From Mya arenaria (Eukaryota; Mollusca; Bivalvia; Myida; Myidae), in contig NC_069134.1 of the NCBI RefSeq assembly GCF_026914265.1, positions 12,505,758 through 12,569,757 of the forward strand: 64,000 nt of DNA, given 5' to 3'. This document shows positions 37,601-49,651 of this stretch, one piece after another. Each line of letters starts with the position of its first letter. Position 1 is the stretch's first letter. The notes below the pieces were generated by a model. That model saw nothing but the letters and a program-made list of their open reading frames with translations. It was not told the DNA's origin and did not search any database. The translations under genes were made by a program, and so were the position numbers.

Positions 37601-40600
37601 CACCCATTCCTGGGTTATCATAAACCAGGGCAGATCTGTTTGCACTGCACCACATCATGTAGGCCGTTGGCGCTCGCTTCTTTTTGTTTAACTGACTCAC
37701 AATCTAGGAAAATACGGTTCATTATTAAAGGGCATTCATCACACATATAAAAAATTACACATAATGCATTTTAAATATCTATATTGCTTAAAACAATTTA
37801 CGTATATGTATTTGATTGGCTCAACACAGTTAAAAAAAGTTAAACAGCCTGCATAACTTGAGTTAAGCTATTTCATACAAAGATGATTTGGCACATAAAT
37901 TTCTGATTAAACGTATCTTTTTTTAATTATTGAACAACCTTTATTTGTATTGAAGTCTTTATGAGAGTAATTAGATTTGCAGTATATGTTTGTATTGTAT
38001 TTTCTGTGCAATGGCCCAAGTTTAACACTTTTGCACCACAGCCACTGACAATGACACAAACACTATGAATATTGAACCTCCCTTCCTTACTTTTTTCATT
38101 TAAAAAGAATAAAATACATGGTAAACATGTACTTACAGAATCATATGGATCATCAAACTTGGCAGACTTTTTGGAAATGTTTTTCTTCTTGTCCCCACCA
38201 AGGTCCATCACAAGTTCAGAACCATCTGGTCATTAAATATGGAAGAATGCAACTTGAGTCCTAGTAAAATGAATTTCATCAATTCTTTTTTCTAATGTTG
38301 ATTACTTTACTTTTAATTCTAAGCCATATTCATGTTTATTTTAATAAATCAAAATTCATGTTAAAAAAAGCATTTCATGAACATTATTTGTAAAGCCTGC
38401 TATATGAGATTTCCTGCACTCTATGGAACTATTTGATACAGGAACTTTACGCATGGCCAATGTCTTACCAGCTGATGGAATGTCTCCAAGCTGCACCTTT
38501 CCCTTAGCTTTTGGGCTTTTCTTCTTGCCAACTTTTATAATTTTTGGTTTCTCCGTTTCCACTTCCTCCTCCGGAATCATCAAACCGTCCTCGTCATCAT
38601 CTATGTCCATAAAGGAATCACTTCCAGCTCCACCTAGTTCAATCTCCGGCAGATCTATTCCAAATTCATCCTGCATCATTGTTTCACCCATGTCCAACTT
38701 TGCCTGCCCTCCTTTCACTTTACTCTTTTTGCCCTTCTTAACTGAAGTCTCATTCTCTTGCTTCACCTCAAGTCCGATATTCATAGGTCCGACATGAATC
38801 ACATTAGGTGAGGGGGCAGGTGGGGGCATAAAAGGAGATTCATCTTTCACTGCCACTTTCTTGCTCCCCTTTTTTCCTTTAGATGTATGTGCAACTGTCT
38901 CCAAATGAGCCAACTCACTATCCTCTTCCAAGTCTTCCTCAGCTGCTGCTTTCTTTATTGAAATAATCCTTGGCTGGATTTGAATGGTTCCTGGTCCAGG
39001 AGATTCCAGCGCTTGTTTTATTTTTGATGTGACCTTTGTTTCAGGTACACTGGCTGGGGTTTTTCCTTTCCCTTTTGCTTTTTTTGCTGAAGCAGGAGGC
39101 TTAGTATCAGTCATTGTGGTTAACTGTGAAATGTTTGCTGCAGAGACTGATGGTGCTGACTGTGTTGGGGAGCTAAGCAGCAGTTTGATGACACTGCCTT
39201 TGTTCCCTGGTGGTGTTTTAGATGAACCTGGTGAGGCCAACTTGGATGAGCCAGCTACAGGGGACTTCTGAGGAGTGAGCTGTGTGGGCATAGTTGGCAT
39301 CACAACTGGCTCCACCTTCGGCATGGTGGGGATGTCTTTAATTTTAAGAACAGGAGTAGTGGCAATAGTCAATGGGCCTGTGATTACACCACTTAATGCT
39401 GCTGGAGATTTCACCTTCTTGACAATTTCCTTTTTGACTGTTGTACTTTTCTTTTCTGCTTCTTCAAACTCTTCCATCTCCAACACCTTTGCAGACTTCT
39501 TTCTTGGCTATATAGAAGATGTTCCATGATTTAAATAGAGTCATGTCCGAATCATGTTTTATTATTGAAATTTAACATGGTTCTCACTACATCAGAATTC
39601 GCAGTCAATAAACTTATGAATGAAACTTTTGCTTTTGGACTCAAACTTTTTTGAAAATTTCTTATGCATCAATGTAGAATGGCCTGGCATTTTTTTCTGA
39701 AAACAGACTTTGGGTCACACACTATTGAGATTTAACTTAAGTGAGAACCTGGTTAAATATACAAGTAGTTATCTTATACAGAAAGATGCAATGTACATGC
39801 AGACAGGAAAGTGAGAATAACTAAAATAATTGAATATTGAAACAAGTAAGAGTTTGTAAAAAACATTTATCATGATGTTCATACTGATAACAGTGACAGA
39901 CACATAACTGAACTAAGACCCTAGGGGCTTAACTGACTAAATGATTGATACAATATTTACCGGTACATGTACTGAACAATATTTCAAATTAGTCACCTAA
40001 CATTTTTCAGCATTTAATTTTTTTTATAAATACAGGTATTCAGTCCTATATGTATAAACTAAAGTATAAGTTGTGCCTGTGCATCATATTGCACATTTTT
40101 CTTGATAGCTGCGTTAGAATTACAAGAGATTTGGTAAACCCCTTAATCAATAGTTACTTAGAAAATTTAAGAATTTGAATAAAAATGATTCCAATAAAGA
40201 CATTTTTTTCAAATAAAACATTTCAAGTATGATACAGATGGAATGGAATATGAACATCTTTTCAAGCATGTGCCACAGTTATGTAATTCCTTTTATTGTG
40301 GTTATTCTTGAAAATCTTTTTAACAGACTCTTGTTTTAATCTATGGCATTACAATAAGAACCCATGAGTTAAAACAGAATTGTATCTATTAAAGAGTTTT
40401 TTTTTAAATTATTACAATACAGGTTTCATGATCATTTGTAAAAGGTTCATTGCTATTAATATTTTAAAGGTTTGTTGTTATTTTCAATTGAAATGGAGGA
40501 AGTTAACAATGTTATTGAAATTGATGCCGCTTTTGTTCAAACTGCTCTGGTGTTTTTCAGGAAAAGATATGCATCTTATTCATGAACATAATTTTTTATT

Positions 40601-42951
40601 TAAGTAGGAAATATTTCAAATTTAAAGCAAATACTTAATGAGATGGACGCTTATCATACATGTATTTGGTACAGAAGAGGTATAACTCATTGACTTTGGT
40701 TAAGATACGCCAAACTGATCCTACCCTGTGAGCTCTCGATCCTTTACTGCCAGAGTCTTCAAACATTTCATCTCTTATATCCACCATGGATTCATCAGCA
40801 ACTGGCACTTCTTCGAACGGTTCTGGCTTCACAACAGCTGGAGCAGGAATGGTCACTTTTGGAGTTTCTACTAATGTAGTTACTGGCACAACATCTGGTT
40901 TACCATCAATGTCAACCCTGTCATCAAACTTTGCTGGCTTCTTTCTCACCCTCCCTGACCTCGTCACTTTAACGAAAAACATTAAGGTGTCAACGATCTT
41001 ATTACTTTAACAGCTAGTTTGGCAGTTAAAAATGAGATATTTTAAATAATTTAGACTCTCATTTACAAACATGAGACATAATAGGTAAACAGGCAAGAAA
41101 GTACCATAATGTAGTCACAATAATATATATTTTTCACAAACATGTACAATGTATTGTTTTTCATAAACTGTTGATCTTTTCAATATTTCTACTGCAAAGA
41201 GCACATCAGACATGACTCAAAATTCTCATGTACGGAAAGTTATAAAATGGGTTAAATTTTGAAAAGGGATTTTCATGTGTTTTGGACTGTTATAATTGTT
41301 GTTTAGCAGTCAGGTATTAGTAACTTAATCAACATAAAATTACAAAAAAAACTGGGTGCATGAAAATATACATTCAGAGTTTTTTCACCTTCAATAGCTA
41401 GGCTGAAATTGGGCTACTTCCCAATTTTAAAAAAAATGACAGAATGTCCCAATATGCTTCATAAAATTCCCAATATTATATAGGATAATTGTTTGTTTCA
41501 GTGTAAAATCGTAATATATATTTCACAGAGTAAGCAACAAAAGCTATTTTTCATAAGTGGTGTATTTACTTTTGGTGTCCCTGTCAGAGGTGAAATACAT
41601 TGCATTCTTACTGAATCAAACAAATTTTCTTTTTATTATGAGCCAAACATGGATAATTATTAAATTACACTTAATTATAGTTTTTCAAAAAAGCAGGTCA
41701 AATAGTCTCCGAACATTACATCTTTTAAGAAATAACTTCATTGAAATAGTGTCTGAGCTCTATGGATTTTAAAGTTTGAATTGGCATTGAAAGCTGCCTA
41801 AATTTTCATAACAGTGAAAAATGTCAAAATGTTATTTCACTGTTATAAATAAATAATGTTTTTATTTCATTGTGTAAATCTCCATATAATTAACATCAAA
41901 ACAGTATCCAGGATTTTTTAGGGGCAATTGGGAAAAACAAACTATACCGTGATATTGGGAGTTTTTGGCAAAATTGGGAATTTCTTCATAAATAATTACA
42001 AAGGATATAATATCTATAATAATACTACAATGAATAGTACTTAAAAACTGTTCAACATTTGTATTTGCAACATAATCTACACTGACTCAGTTAACACCCT
42101 ACACCCTTTGTTTTGACCCTTTGAAATAATTGTTTGATCAACAAGTTCTGTGCTCAGGGATTGATGCACCTGACATTGCATGCAAATTCTTATAAATGCA
42201 TCCAAATTGCTGATTGCTTAAAAAAATATCTTGATTGGCTAAATTTTGTCAGTCTTTTTCAGTTTTTTCTGATAGTATTTTGCATTGTTTGATATTTTCT
42301 AGAAGTGATCAAATTCAATATAAGATATCCTTTGGTAAAATTTATATCCCAGCTTTTCTTTTTTATTTGAAAAAATGTTTTGCAAGTCGAAAACTCTGAT
42401 GGGCTACAAATTTATCTACATAACAGTGGAGTCATTGTGATAAACTACTATGCAGTTGTTAGCTATTTATGGAGGTCAACAAGAAAACTGACAAGGAAAG
42501 GCTACTAAGATATCTGCACCCATACATCCTGCTACGGTACCGGGACCCGGATATTATACTAGCATTGTTTGTCTCTGTGAATTAACGCTTGCGTGTAAGG
42601 AAATTAAGTTTATTGTAATATTTTCATTAGTGTTTTTTTTCTTTGTTTATTCAGAATTTTCGGAAATTCTGACTGGGAATTTTTATTGGGAAAAACCCTG
42701 GTAACAGGCGTACCATTTTTGTTGAACTCATCCTATGTGCATTCTTTTGTTTAGATACTACGTATAAACAGCAATATTGTGAAAACAAAGGCAATTTGTC
42801 ATTTAACTTGTAAGTGAATTTAGTCAAATTACAGAAACAACAAACTACAAATAATTTCTCTTCTGAGTCTCTTACCCTCTTCCATCTTCATTTGTTTTGA
42901 ACTTGGCGATGAAAACGATTCTTCAACATCACGTTTTCGTTTGGAGGACAT
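34617..42951 (-). CDS. HMGXB4: HMG box-containing protein 4 orthologue, complete
   Basis: Nine coding exons (descending): 42951-42876 (ATG), 40966-40725, 39507-38469, 38225-38137, 37691-37604, 36879-36815, 36408-36181, 35749-35657, 34784-34617 (stop). All phases agree; donors are GT (one weak, GTTGGT at 36180) and acceptors AG. The product is 695 residues; human HMGXB4 is about 600. It starts [11 protein letters not shown], carries a long low-complexity acidic/lysine-rich region (exon 3, 346 residues), then one HMG box (about residues 487-545: [38 protein letters not shown]) split over exons 5-7. The C-terminus (610-695) has [27 protein letters not shown] and ends [12 protein letters not shown], as in vertebrate HMGXB4. 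A nuclear chromatin/transcription regulator by family. The first three exon junction zones repeat a basic motif ([25 protein letters not shown]). Orthology is strong. Confidence 0.93.
34843..35495 (-). mobile_element. Helitron-like element in HMGXB4 last intron, with internal repeats
   Basis: Read on the minus strand, the 3' end is GTGTCCTATGGACAC (perfect 6-bp stem) followed by ATTTCTAG and TT, a Helitron-type hairpin plus CTAG-T terminus (plus-strand 34843-34865). Subterminal inverted repeats ATGCCCCCAC (34868-34877) and GTGGGGGCAT (35486-35495) are perfect. The interior has three tandem units of about 185 bp (AAGGGCCGTAACTCCTAAAT, CGATTTCCATG, GAACTTGATCAAGATATTAT) and an ACGT microsatellite. 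No protein is encoded. Confidence 0.7.
35412..35458. repeat. (ACGT)n microsatellite
   Basis: About eleven units of GTAC/ACGT with two ACGG variants, inside the Helitron-like element near its GTGGGGGCAT end. Self-complementary at every register, so it can form a cruciform. Confidence 0.9.
40967..42875. other. HMGXB4 intron 1
   Basis: AT-rich intron of 1.9 kb. Between about 41400 and 42700 the words CCCAATTTT/AATTGGGAA recur in both orientations (for example 41420, 41930, 41980, 42670-42690), which looks like a decayed transposon, but I cannot define its ends. Confidence 0.4.
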
Positions 42952-45729
42952 TGCAATTGTTGAAAGTACTCAAAACCAAGCAAAAGTTTGAAATATTTTA
43001 TATTTTTATTTTTTGGATTTGAAAGGTTGCAGACAACACTCAACGCGCTACATGGTAACAGACAACACTATTACGGCACAATAATAATTTCAGTCTCCGA
43101 CGCAGTACTCTCCCCTGTCAATCAATAACAAAATATTTTGTCCATTTCATCCTTCTTTTAATATTTGCACTTTGAATATTTTATTGAAAACATACTGTAA
43201 AAAATGATTGGTTGAACTAAAATTGAAAGTTATTTTTTTAAGAATCCGTGCGTGCGTTGTCTCGTTAGCGGTTAGAGAGAGAGACTTGCTTCCTTTCCGT
43301 GCACTGACAAGTGTTTTAGCTTAATTTTAACATATTTATTTTTACAACGATTGTGAAACAAGTTATTACAACATTATATTATGACAAGTGTTTTACTTCA
43401 CATTTCCCCGAGTTCGTGTTTTGTACTCCATTCAAAGGAGCGCGAGAACTCTATGCGCGTAAATGCGGTGATAAACAAGAATTCGTGCTGACGACTGACG
43501 ACTATACATGTACCAATCATGTTTTATCATTAGAATATACATGTACCAATCATGTTTTATCATTAGAATATACATGTACCAATCATGTTTTATCATAAGA
43601 ATATGTACATGTACCAATCATGTTTTATCAAGCACCGCGTTCATGGTAGGTGCTCTAAGTGTTGGATTTTACCGGGTTCTGAATGTGCGTATAGTCAAAT
43701 ATGTACGTAAATAAATTTCCGAAACTCACAAAAGTTTATAACTTAATGTTCTCAGTTTTCTGTCAGATATTCCTTTCTATATGCACTCATCCTTGACAAT
43801 GTCACGTCACTGCAACCACAGGTGAACGGAGCCGGAACTCTTTTTAGTGGGAGACCTCCGCAGTACGGAAGTCGGTCAATATCTATTCATAGGTAATGTT
43901 TTCTCTGTTATGTCATACCGACTGAAAATAAAGTTCGATTTTTATTTGATTTCATAGCTTGAAATTATAACGTCACCCCTATTCTCACCAAAGCCTGACC
44001 GAATGTCTAAAATGGGATAATCCAATGCGTTCGAGGAACAATTAGGACGGAATTAAATTAATTAATACTAATTAATTGATCACCTATGTCAATTTGTAAT
44101 TCGGTAGGGCATATTTTATATGCAGATATTTTTACAACCTTGATCTGTTTTTGTTTAGATTAGGTGTTCTTTGTCGTTCATGTTCATATCGACTTATTGC
44201 ACGGACAGTTGACATTTGTAAAGCGAGGATTAAACAGAACGTAACAAACGTCACCACATGGTCCAAGCAGGCATCAGAAACAAACATCCAAACCTTGTCC
44301 AGTATCAGGGGGGAACACGCATTCCGCAATCTGAAACAGTTTAAGTGATGATTTTGAGTCTGAGCTGTAAGATGGCGGCGAAATGTTAAAAAGTGGGAAA
44401 ACAGTGGGAACCTGATTTTGCCTGGTAAGTAGTATAAATTATTTATTTCAAAAATATCATAAGGAGCATTCGGCTCTACAATCACCGTCTATCTATCTAT
44501 CTTCGACAATTCTGATGTTAACAAATGGGGGAAGTTCAACATTATTCAAATGTGGTATTTAAATTTCCTGACGCTTTCTTTGCTGTATAAAACCTCTCAT
44601 GGTCAACTTGTTTTGGTTTAACCACCTAAAGGTGTGCTGATAACAGTTTACCACGTTTGGGCATCTGAGCTGCATGAAATTTGACAAGCACTTATAAATA
44701 AAAGCAAACTGTGTCAACAGTTTAAACCATTTAAAATTCAGTTCTGATGGAGGGGCGCATGTCAAAAGATTGTGCCCCTTATATAGTTACACCCCTCTTA
44801 CTCCAATTCTTGAAGACGCCCCTGCATCTTGAAAGCATTTTCGATGCGAAACAAGAACTTCTTTAAGCGCCCTTGAAGCCATTTATTCATAGATACCAAA
44901 CTGCCGTTATTTATTTTTATTCACAAAGTATTTGTTAATAACCAAACTTATAAAGAACACTTTCGTTATCTCATCTTTTGTACGTAATTACTACTAGAAT
45001 CCAAATGTGTTTTCGTAGGATGTGTCCCACCACAAACCTATAAACCAGGACCGTGGTCCCACCTTTGGTAGCGACCACGGAATACCCTTTCTGTCATTAG
45101 TTTGACTGATGCATTAGATTTCACCAGGTCGTCCCGTTATGTGCCCCCTACCTCCATTACCTCTCTTACTGCAATTAAATCTTCTGGTGTAGTGCTGATT
45201 GAATGTACATGTACGAAAGCCTCAGCCCTTTTCATGATACCCGACGTCCGATGGATGGAATAAGAGTTCTAGCACGCTAAACCGCTCATTACTCATTCTG
45301 ATGATCTTAATTGCGGAGAGATTGAAAGACATAGTTTATATCAGAATCAAACTTCGGCTGTCAATCCTATAATAATATGTTGTTGTTTCTCGAACTGGAA
45401 ATGGGGCTTATATTTGGCACCATTCAAAATGTTAACATGTTTTTTTCCCACAAAAATCAAACATATAGAATCTTGGATTATAAGCGTTAGTAACTCTTTT
45501 AGCTATAAAACATCAATTTACGAACGTACATATGATAAAATGCGATCTGACCTTTTGTCAGCAGACTTATATCAATAATTTCCAGACACTTGCGCAAAAA
45601 TTGGCTCATTCATATGCATAAACTAATAAAAATTGTCAATCTGTGAGAGTGCAGCTTTAAAGCCGAAGGAAACATAAACGAAGCGAAAGTTACTCTTGCA
45701 ATGTAATTATTTAGGCCACATTATACATT
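42952..45729. other. Intergenic between HMGXB4 start and C1q cluster
   Basis: Holds the presumed HMGXB4 promoter (just above 42951, no TATA box evident) and the 33-bp array at 43506. Around 43840-43910 and 44340-44430 there are GC-richer, donor-bearing stretches (one with ATGGCGGCG then an early stop) that could be 5' exons of a + strand transcript, but no coding continuation was found. A perfect CCGTGGTC/GACCACGG stem is at about 45050-45080. Confidence 0.35.
43506..43632. repeat. 33-bp tandem repeat (4 units)
   Basis: Unit TACATGTACCAATCATGTTT plus TATCATTAGAATA, nearly identical between copies; the third has ATAAG and the fourth is truncated. The 11-codon period creates open frames on both strands. 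Confidence 0.9.
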
Positions 45730-46928
45730 TTATCCAACAATTCCATTTGTGAAGTGAGCTCTGATAAGATAGCCTGAAAACATCGACTGCCCGGCGTTCT
45801 GGTACGCTCCTTCAAGCGCATGTGGATTCGTCGGGTTCGTATGTCTAATGGACATGGTCTCGCCCTTCGTCATCGAGACGACAGCGGTTGCGGATCCGAT
45901 GGCCCAGGTGTGTTGACCGCCGGTGTTTCCGTCAATATAGATAGAGGTCAATGGGGTGTTGCCTTGATGGAAGGCATAGTGCGTGTTAGTATCGTCGAAC
46001 CCGCTTAACAACGTCATGGAAAATTCGTAGAGGCCGTCCAATGGTGCAGTAAATATGCCGGTCGTGTGGTCGTATCCGCCGACGGAGTTGGTTGAGTCAA
46101 TATTGGTGATCACGTGATCAAAGATGACAACTTGCTGGTTGCCAATATGCCCCGTGGTGTCCCTGATGTAGGCGAAAAACGCGACCTCGGTCTCCTCCCA
46201 ATCCTGACGCGTCACTCTGTTACGATCTTGAAAGAAATAATTTGCAAATTTCACGTTTTGTCAAAAAAATCTCTAACCAAATAAGTTAACTTATTGACGT
46301 TTTATTATCAAAACAAAGAAAAACATACATGATTTGTGCCAAGATAATTGATGACTACGTGGCCACAAATTATCCAGTTAAAAGGGCGCTCAATTATCGT
46401 TTTTTAGTTTTTGAAAGTACACAAATTATATACTTTTTTCTTTTGATGATTAAAGTGAAATGAGTGAAACATATTAGTGCATTAAAATAATTAAAAAAAC
46501 AATCAACCTATTGTGCCACTTTAAAGCCATATAATAGTGTTGCCATGAGCTACTGGACTTGTCCCCGGAGTTTCTTTTTGTTAAGGACAAAAATATTATA
46601 TTTTTGCCAAACTTCTGTTAGTGTGTTAACATTCTTAATTTATCTTGAATTATTCCCTAAAAAATACTATACTATTAACTTATTCTTAATTTATCTTGAA
46701 TTATTCCCTAAAAAATACTATACCATTAACTTCGTTTGTAAGTTCTACGATTTTCTGTTCCTGTTCGGCCAGCTTTTTTCTCATTTCGGCCATTTCTTTG
46801 TCATATCTCGCTTCCAGCTTCTTGGTGATTATTTCTTCCAATTCTGCAAGCGGTTCTCTGCTGGCGGGGTCACATTTAACACCGTAAAAACAGACCGATA
46901 TGAAACAAACACAAATCAAACGCCACAT
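45730..46928 (-). CDS. Secreted coiled-coil C1q-domain protein (paralogue A)
   Basis: Two exons: 46928-46724 and 46226-45730 (stop), GT-AG, phase 1, giving 233 residues. The first ATG in a signal-peptide context is at 46928; the frame upstream has only a GTG. Residues 1-19 (MWRLICVCFISVCFYGVKC) are a signal peptide. Residues about 25-68 are heptad-like and charged (KKLEARYDKEMAEMRKKLAE), a coiled coil in place of the collagen stalk of vertebrate C1q. Exon 2 is a C1q globular domain: EVAFFAYIRD, VIFDHVITNID, GIFTAPLDGLYEFSMTLL, MSIRHTNP, MFSGYLIRAHF. Such proteins are expanded in bivalves, are often made in haemocytes and act as soluble lectin-like recognition molecules; binding targets here are unknown. 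Transcribed divergently from paralogues B and C. Confidence 0.9.
46634..46731 (-). repeat. 49-bp tandem duplication across a C1q splice donor
   Basis: CTTAATTTATCTTGAATTAT plus TCCCTAAAAAATACTATAC occurs twice in a row. The second copy (46683-46731) includes the last bases of C1q-A exon 1 and its GTATAG donor; the first copy carries an almost identical donor-like GTATAG 49 bp further into the intron. Confidence 0.8.
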
Positions 46929-47040
46929 TTTTAGTGACACGTTTATGCCCTAAGCACGATAGAATGAACAATAATTTGTAAATACGTTCAACATATATGT
47001 GAGCAAGATAAGAATGCTGTCGTTTATATATTATATTTCC
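46929..47040 (-). promoter_or_regulatory. C1q paralogue A proximal promoter
   Basis: On the minus strand a TATATAAACG box lies at about 47021-47030, followed by TTCTTATCT (GATA-type, 47006-47014) and then the ATG at 46928. The same TTCTTATCT word is 40-50 bp upstream of the start codon in paralogues B and C. Transcription start not determined. Confidence 0.45.
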
Positions 47041-47489
47041 TTAAGTACAATTTACCGTATTTCTGCCAAAAAAAGTCATGTACATGATCATCAACATAAT
47101 CATCATCACCTACAGGACTAGTGCCTGTAGTTTTCAGTGTATTATTATCACTAATCCAGACAGCATGATAACATGTACAAATCTATGTTCAAATACAACT
47201 AAAAGAAAAACAAAAAACGATATGAATTCTTTATTTCATATTATTTCAAAACCTTTTTTAAGGGAGCTTTCATCATTTCCATGACTGTAGACGAACTTAA
47301 TTTAAAACTAAAACAGCAACATCAAGACAACGGCGATAACTTTAACTGCATGCAATCCAATCTAATAGTGCCAACATATCCATTTTAACCGGTTATCAGC
47401 TCTTTGCTCGGATCTTGTCGAATCAGAATTCCCGAGAGTATGGATTGCGCGTGCTTATGGTAGCTGACGTGAATGTTTGTATGTGTTTA

Positions 47490-47715
47490 TCGGGACGGAC
47501 ATTGTCTTTCTACTTGTCATTGAGACGACGGCGAAATCGGAGCCTGCAGCCGCCCATAATTCCATGAATATAGATACAATTTAGTGAATCGGTGACCTGA
47601 AGAAAACACAATAAATGCTTTGATCGAAACTACAGGCTATCAACAGCTGACGAATATACCAGTCGTGGAATCGTATCCGCTGGTTGCCAATAATGTGTTA
47701 TTGCTGTCCGACCAG
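47490..47715 (-). pseudogene. Decayed C1q-domain remnant
   Basis: The plus-strand text GGACGGACATTGTC, TCATTGAGACGACGGCG, CATGAATATAGATA, then CGAATATACCAGTCGTGGAATC and CGTATCCGCTGGTTGCCAAT matches, in order, the minus-strand coding sequence of C1q-A (45835-46145) with large deletions and lost frame. Nearby text at 48040-48075 (TGAACTACATTGCACATTTTG, AAGAAAGAGTATGCAA) resembles the 3' flank of paralogue B at 52335-52370. Together they mark an earlier gene copy. Confidence 0.65.
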
Positions 47716-48423
47716 GTGAACAAGTCCTTGAAGAGACGAAGGGTTGATTAAGTAATTCTGTATTTTAGCGAATAGATTTGCCTTTAGAGGCTGGCTTAAG
47801 CGTATTAATACACTGGTCAAAATTAATTGTTTAGCGGTTGCTATACTAATCATAATGAAAATGATTATTGAAAAAGTGAAACACGTCATAGAAGGTTTGA
47901 AAAAGAAAACAAGAACATCATCTCCAAAATTCATTTTTGCCTTTAGCGTAGCATTTTCAATCACTTGTGCGTTACCTTTGCATTTTCCCACGAACACTTC
48001 ATCACCATAGTTTTCCTTCTCTGAAATAGCAATGTCCATCCTTGCTATGAACTACATTGCACATTTTGAAGAAAGAGTATGCAATGTAAGCAGCTGTACA
48101 AAATTCGTTACTGTTGCATCAGAAGATAAGATTGGACAATAATTCCTTCCGTATTTAAATAAAATTAATTCCTACTAAGTGTTTTATACACGTAAATATA
48201 GTGACAATGTGTTTCGAGCCACGGTGTACCAAGAGGCTATATATATTTTTTTAGTATTTTTAGTATTTTTAGTAGATATTATTTACACGACCCTTTGACT
48301 TTCTCAATTAGTACCTAGTACGTTATATTTAACAGCTATGGATAACTACAACAACTATATTTTCTGATTTTGTTAACTTACAAGTTTGCCATGAGGAGGC
48401 CGCGAACCCTTACGATCTGATTA

Positions 48424-48551
48424 ACAATACAATACAATACAATACAATACAATACGATGCGATGCGATGCAATACAATACAATACAATACAATACAATAC
48501 AATACAATACAATACAATACAATACAATACAATACAATGCAATGCAATGCA
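48424..48551. repeat. (AATAC)n pentanucleotide microsatellite
   Basis: About 25 units of AATAC/ATACA with a central block of GATGC variants and terminal AATGC variants, all keeping the 5-bp register. The flanking 48552-49313 holds nothing recognisable. Confidence 0.95.
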
Positions 48552-49313
48552 TGAAATCTGTCTCTTACCATGGAAAAGAGGGAGATCGTTGTTTTAATGT
48601 TTGGTGTTTATGGAAAATACAATACTACTAAATTTTATATTCCATTTATTCATTTACATATATACACAAAGAACGCAGCAAGACAACTCTGTACCTAGCA
48701 GTATAACAGTATGATTAAACTCTAGAGGCGGGAGTATCATATTACTTAAGCTAAACAATAAATATCAGAACTATAGCTATTTTAACTATTTTTACAGGAT
48801 TTTACAATGAATTGCCAGAATACAAACACATTACCTTGTACAAACTCAATATAACGTATGAATAGATTGCAAACGATATGAGGAAATAATTGCTCTTATT
48901 TAACAAAATGAGATAAAATTTTACCCTGGTTGACTGACGTAACGTATTAAATGATCACAAATGAAGCTACTTTTGTCTTTCGTTTAACATTTGTGCACGT
49001 CGGCGGTTCCTTAGGTCGGAGGGTCTTCATTTGAAAATATCGTTGGTCAACCTAGTAAGTGGTTATTATCCAAATCATCACGTTTTTGCAAATCTTTTTC
49101 AGTTTCGCTTTGCGCTGTAACGTCAGCGTATAGAAGGACCAAGTTTTGTTCATTGCGTACACTGACATAATAAGACTACTTGCGACTGAAAAGTTATAGG
49201 AAGCAATGCTTTGCGATGAGTCAAGATTCGACAATGATATCCCATATCGTACAAGTGGTTTCATTCGCAGCAAGGTCGTGTGCATTTACAAAAACCTCAC
49301 TGCGACTGATTTT

Positions 49314-49651
49314 CATTCGGAACTCCTCGGCCATTTTTTTAGAAAACAACCTCGGATGTATGCCGGTACATCAGTTGAAGTAGTTCGTATTTTTTTTGAA
49401 TTATATCATTAATTAAGATTAGTGTTTTAGAGTTGTATTTATTGATCTAAGTTTAAATTCATTGCCAGTAAAGTGTATTATTGCAAACATAATTACGATT
49501 TCCAAGAGTTAAGACATAAAGTTTAACTGCTAATTAAAATTACTACGCGATCTACTTGCAGCGGACTTAAACGTACCTCTTTTTGAGTATGTAAACCATC
49601 CAAATACATCCGAGGTTGTTTTCTAAAAAAATGGCCGAGGAGTTCCGAATG
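49314..49651. repeat. 47-bp perfect inverted repeat with 244-bp spacer
   Basis: CATTCGGAACTCCTCGGCCA... through ...CCTCGGATGTA at 49314-49360 recurs exactly inverted at 49605-49651. The spacer is AT-rich and non-coding. It is located upstream of C1q paralogue B within a block partly shared with the upstream region of paralogue C, which lacks these arms. Confidence 0.75.

Noticed and set aside
38423-39529. Plus-strand frames of 84-124 residues inside HMGXB4 exon 3
   Set aside because: Antisense shadows of the coding exon.
44132-44485. Overlapping 65- and 117-residue frames on opposite strands
   Set aside because: No domain, no splice partner and no coding bias; possible 5' non-coding exon only.
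47698-48039. 113-residue minus-strand frame
   Set aside because: No recognisable domain; it partly overlaps the C1q remnant and its flank in a frame unrelated to the C1q domain.
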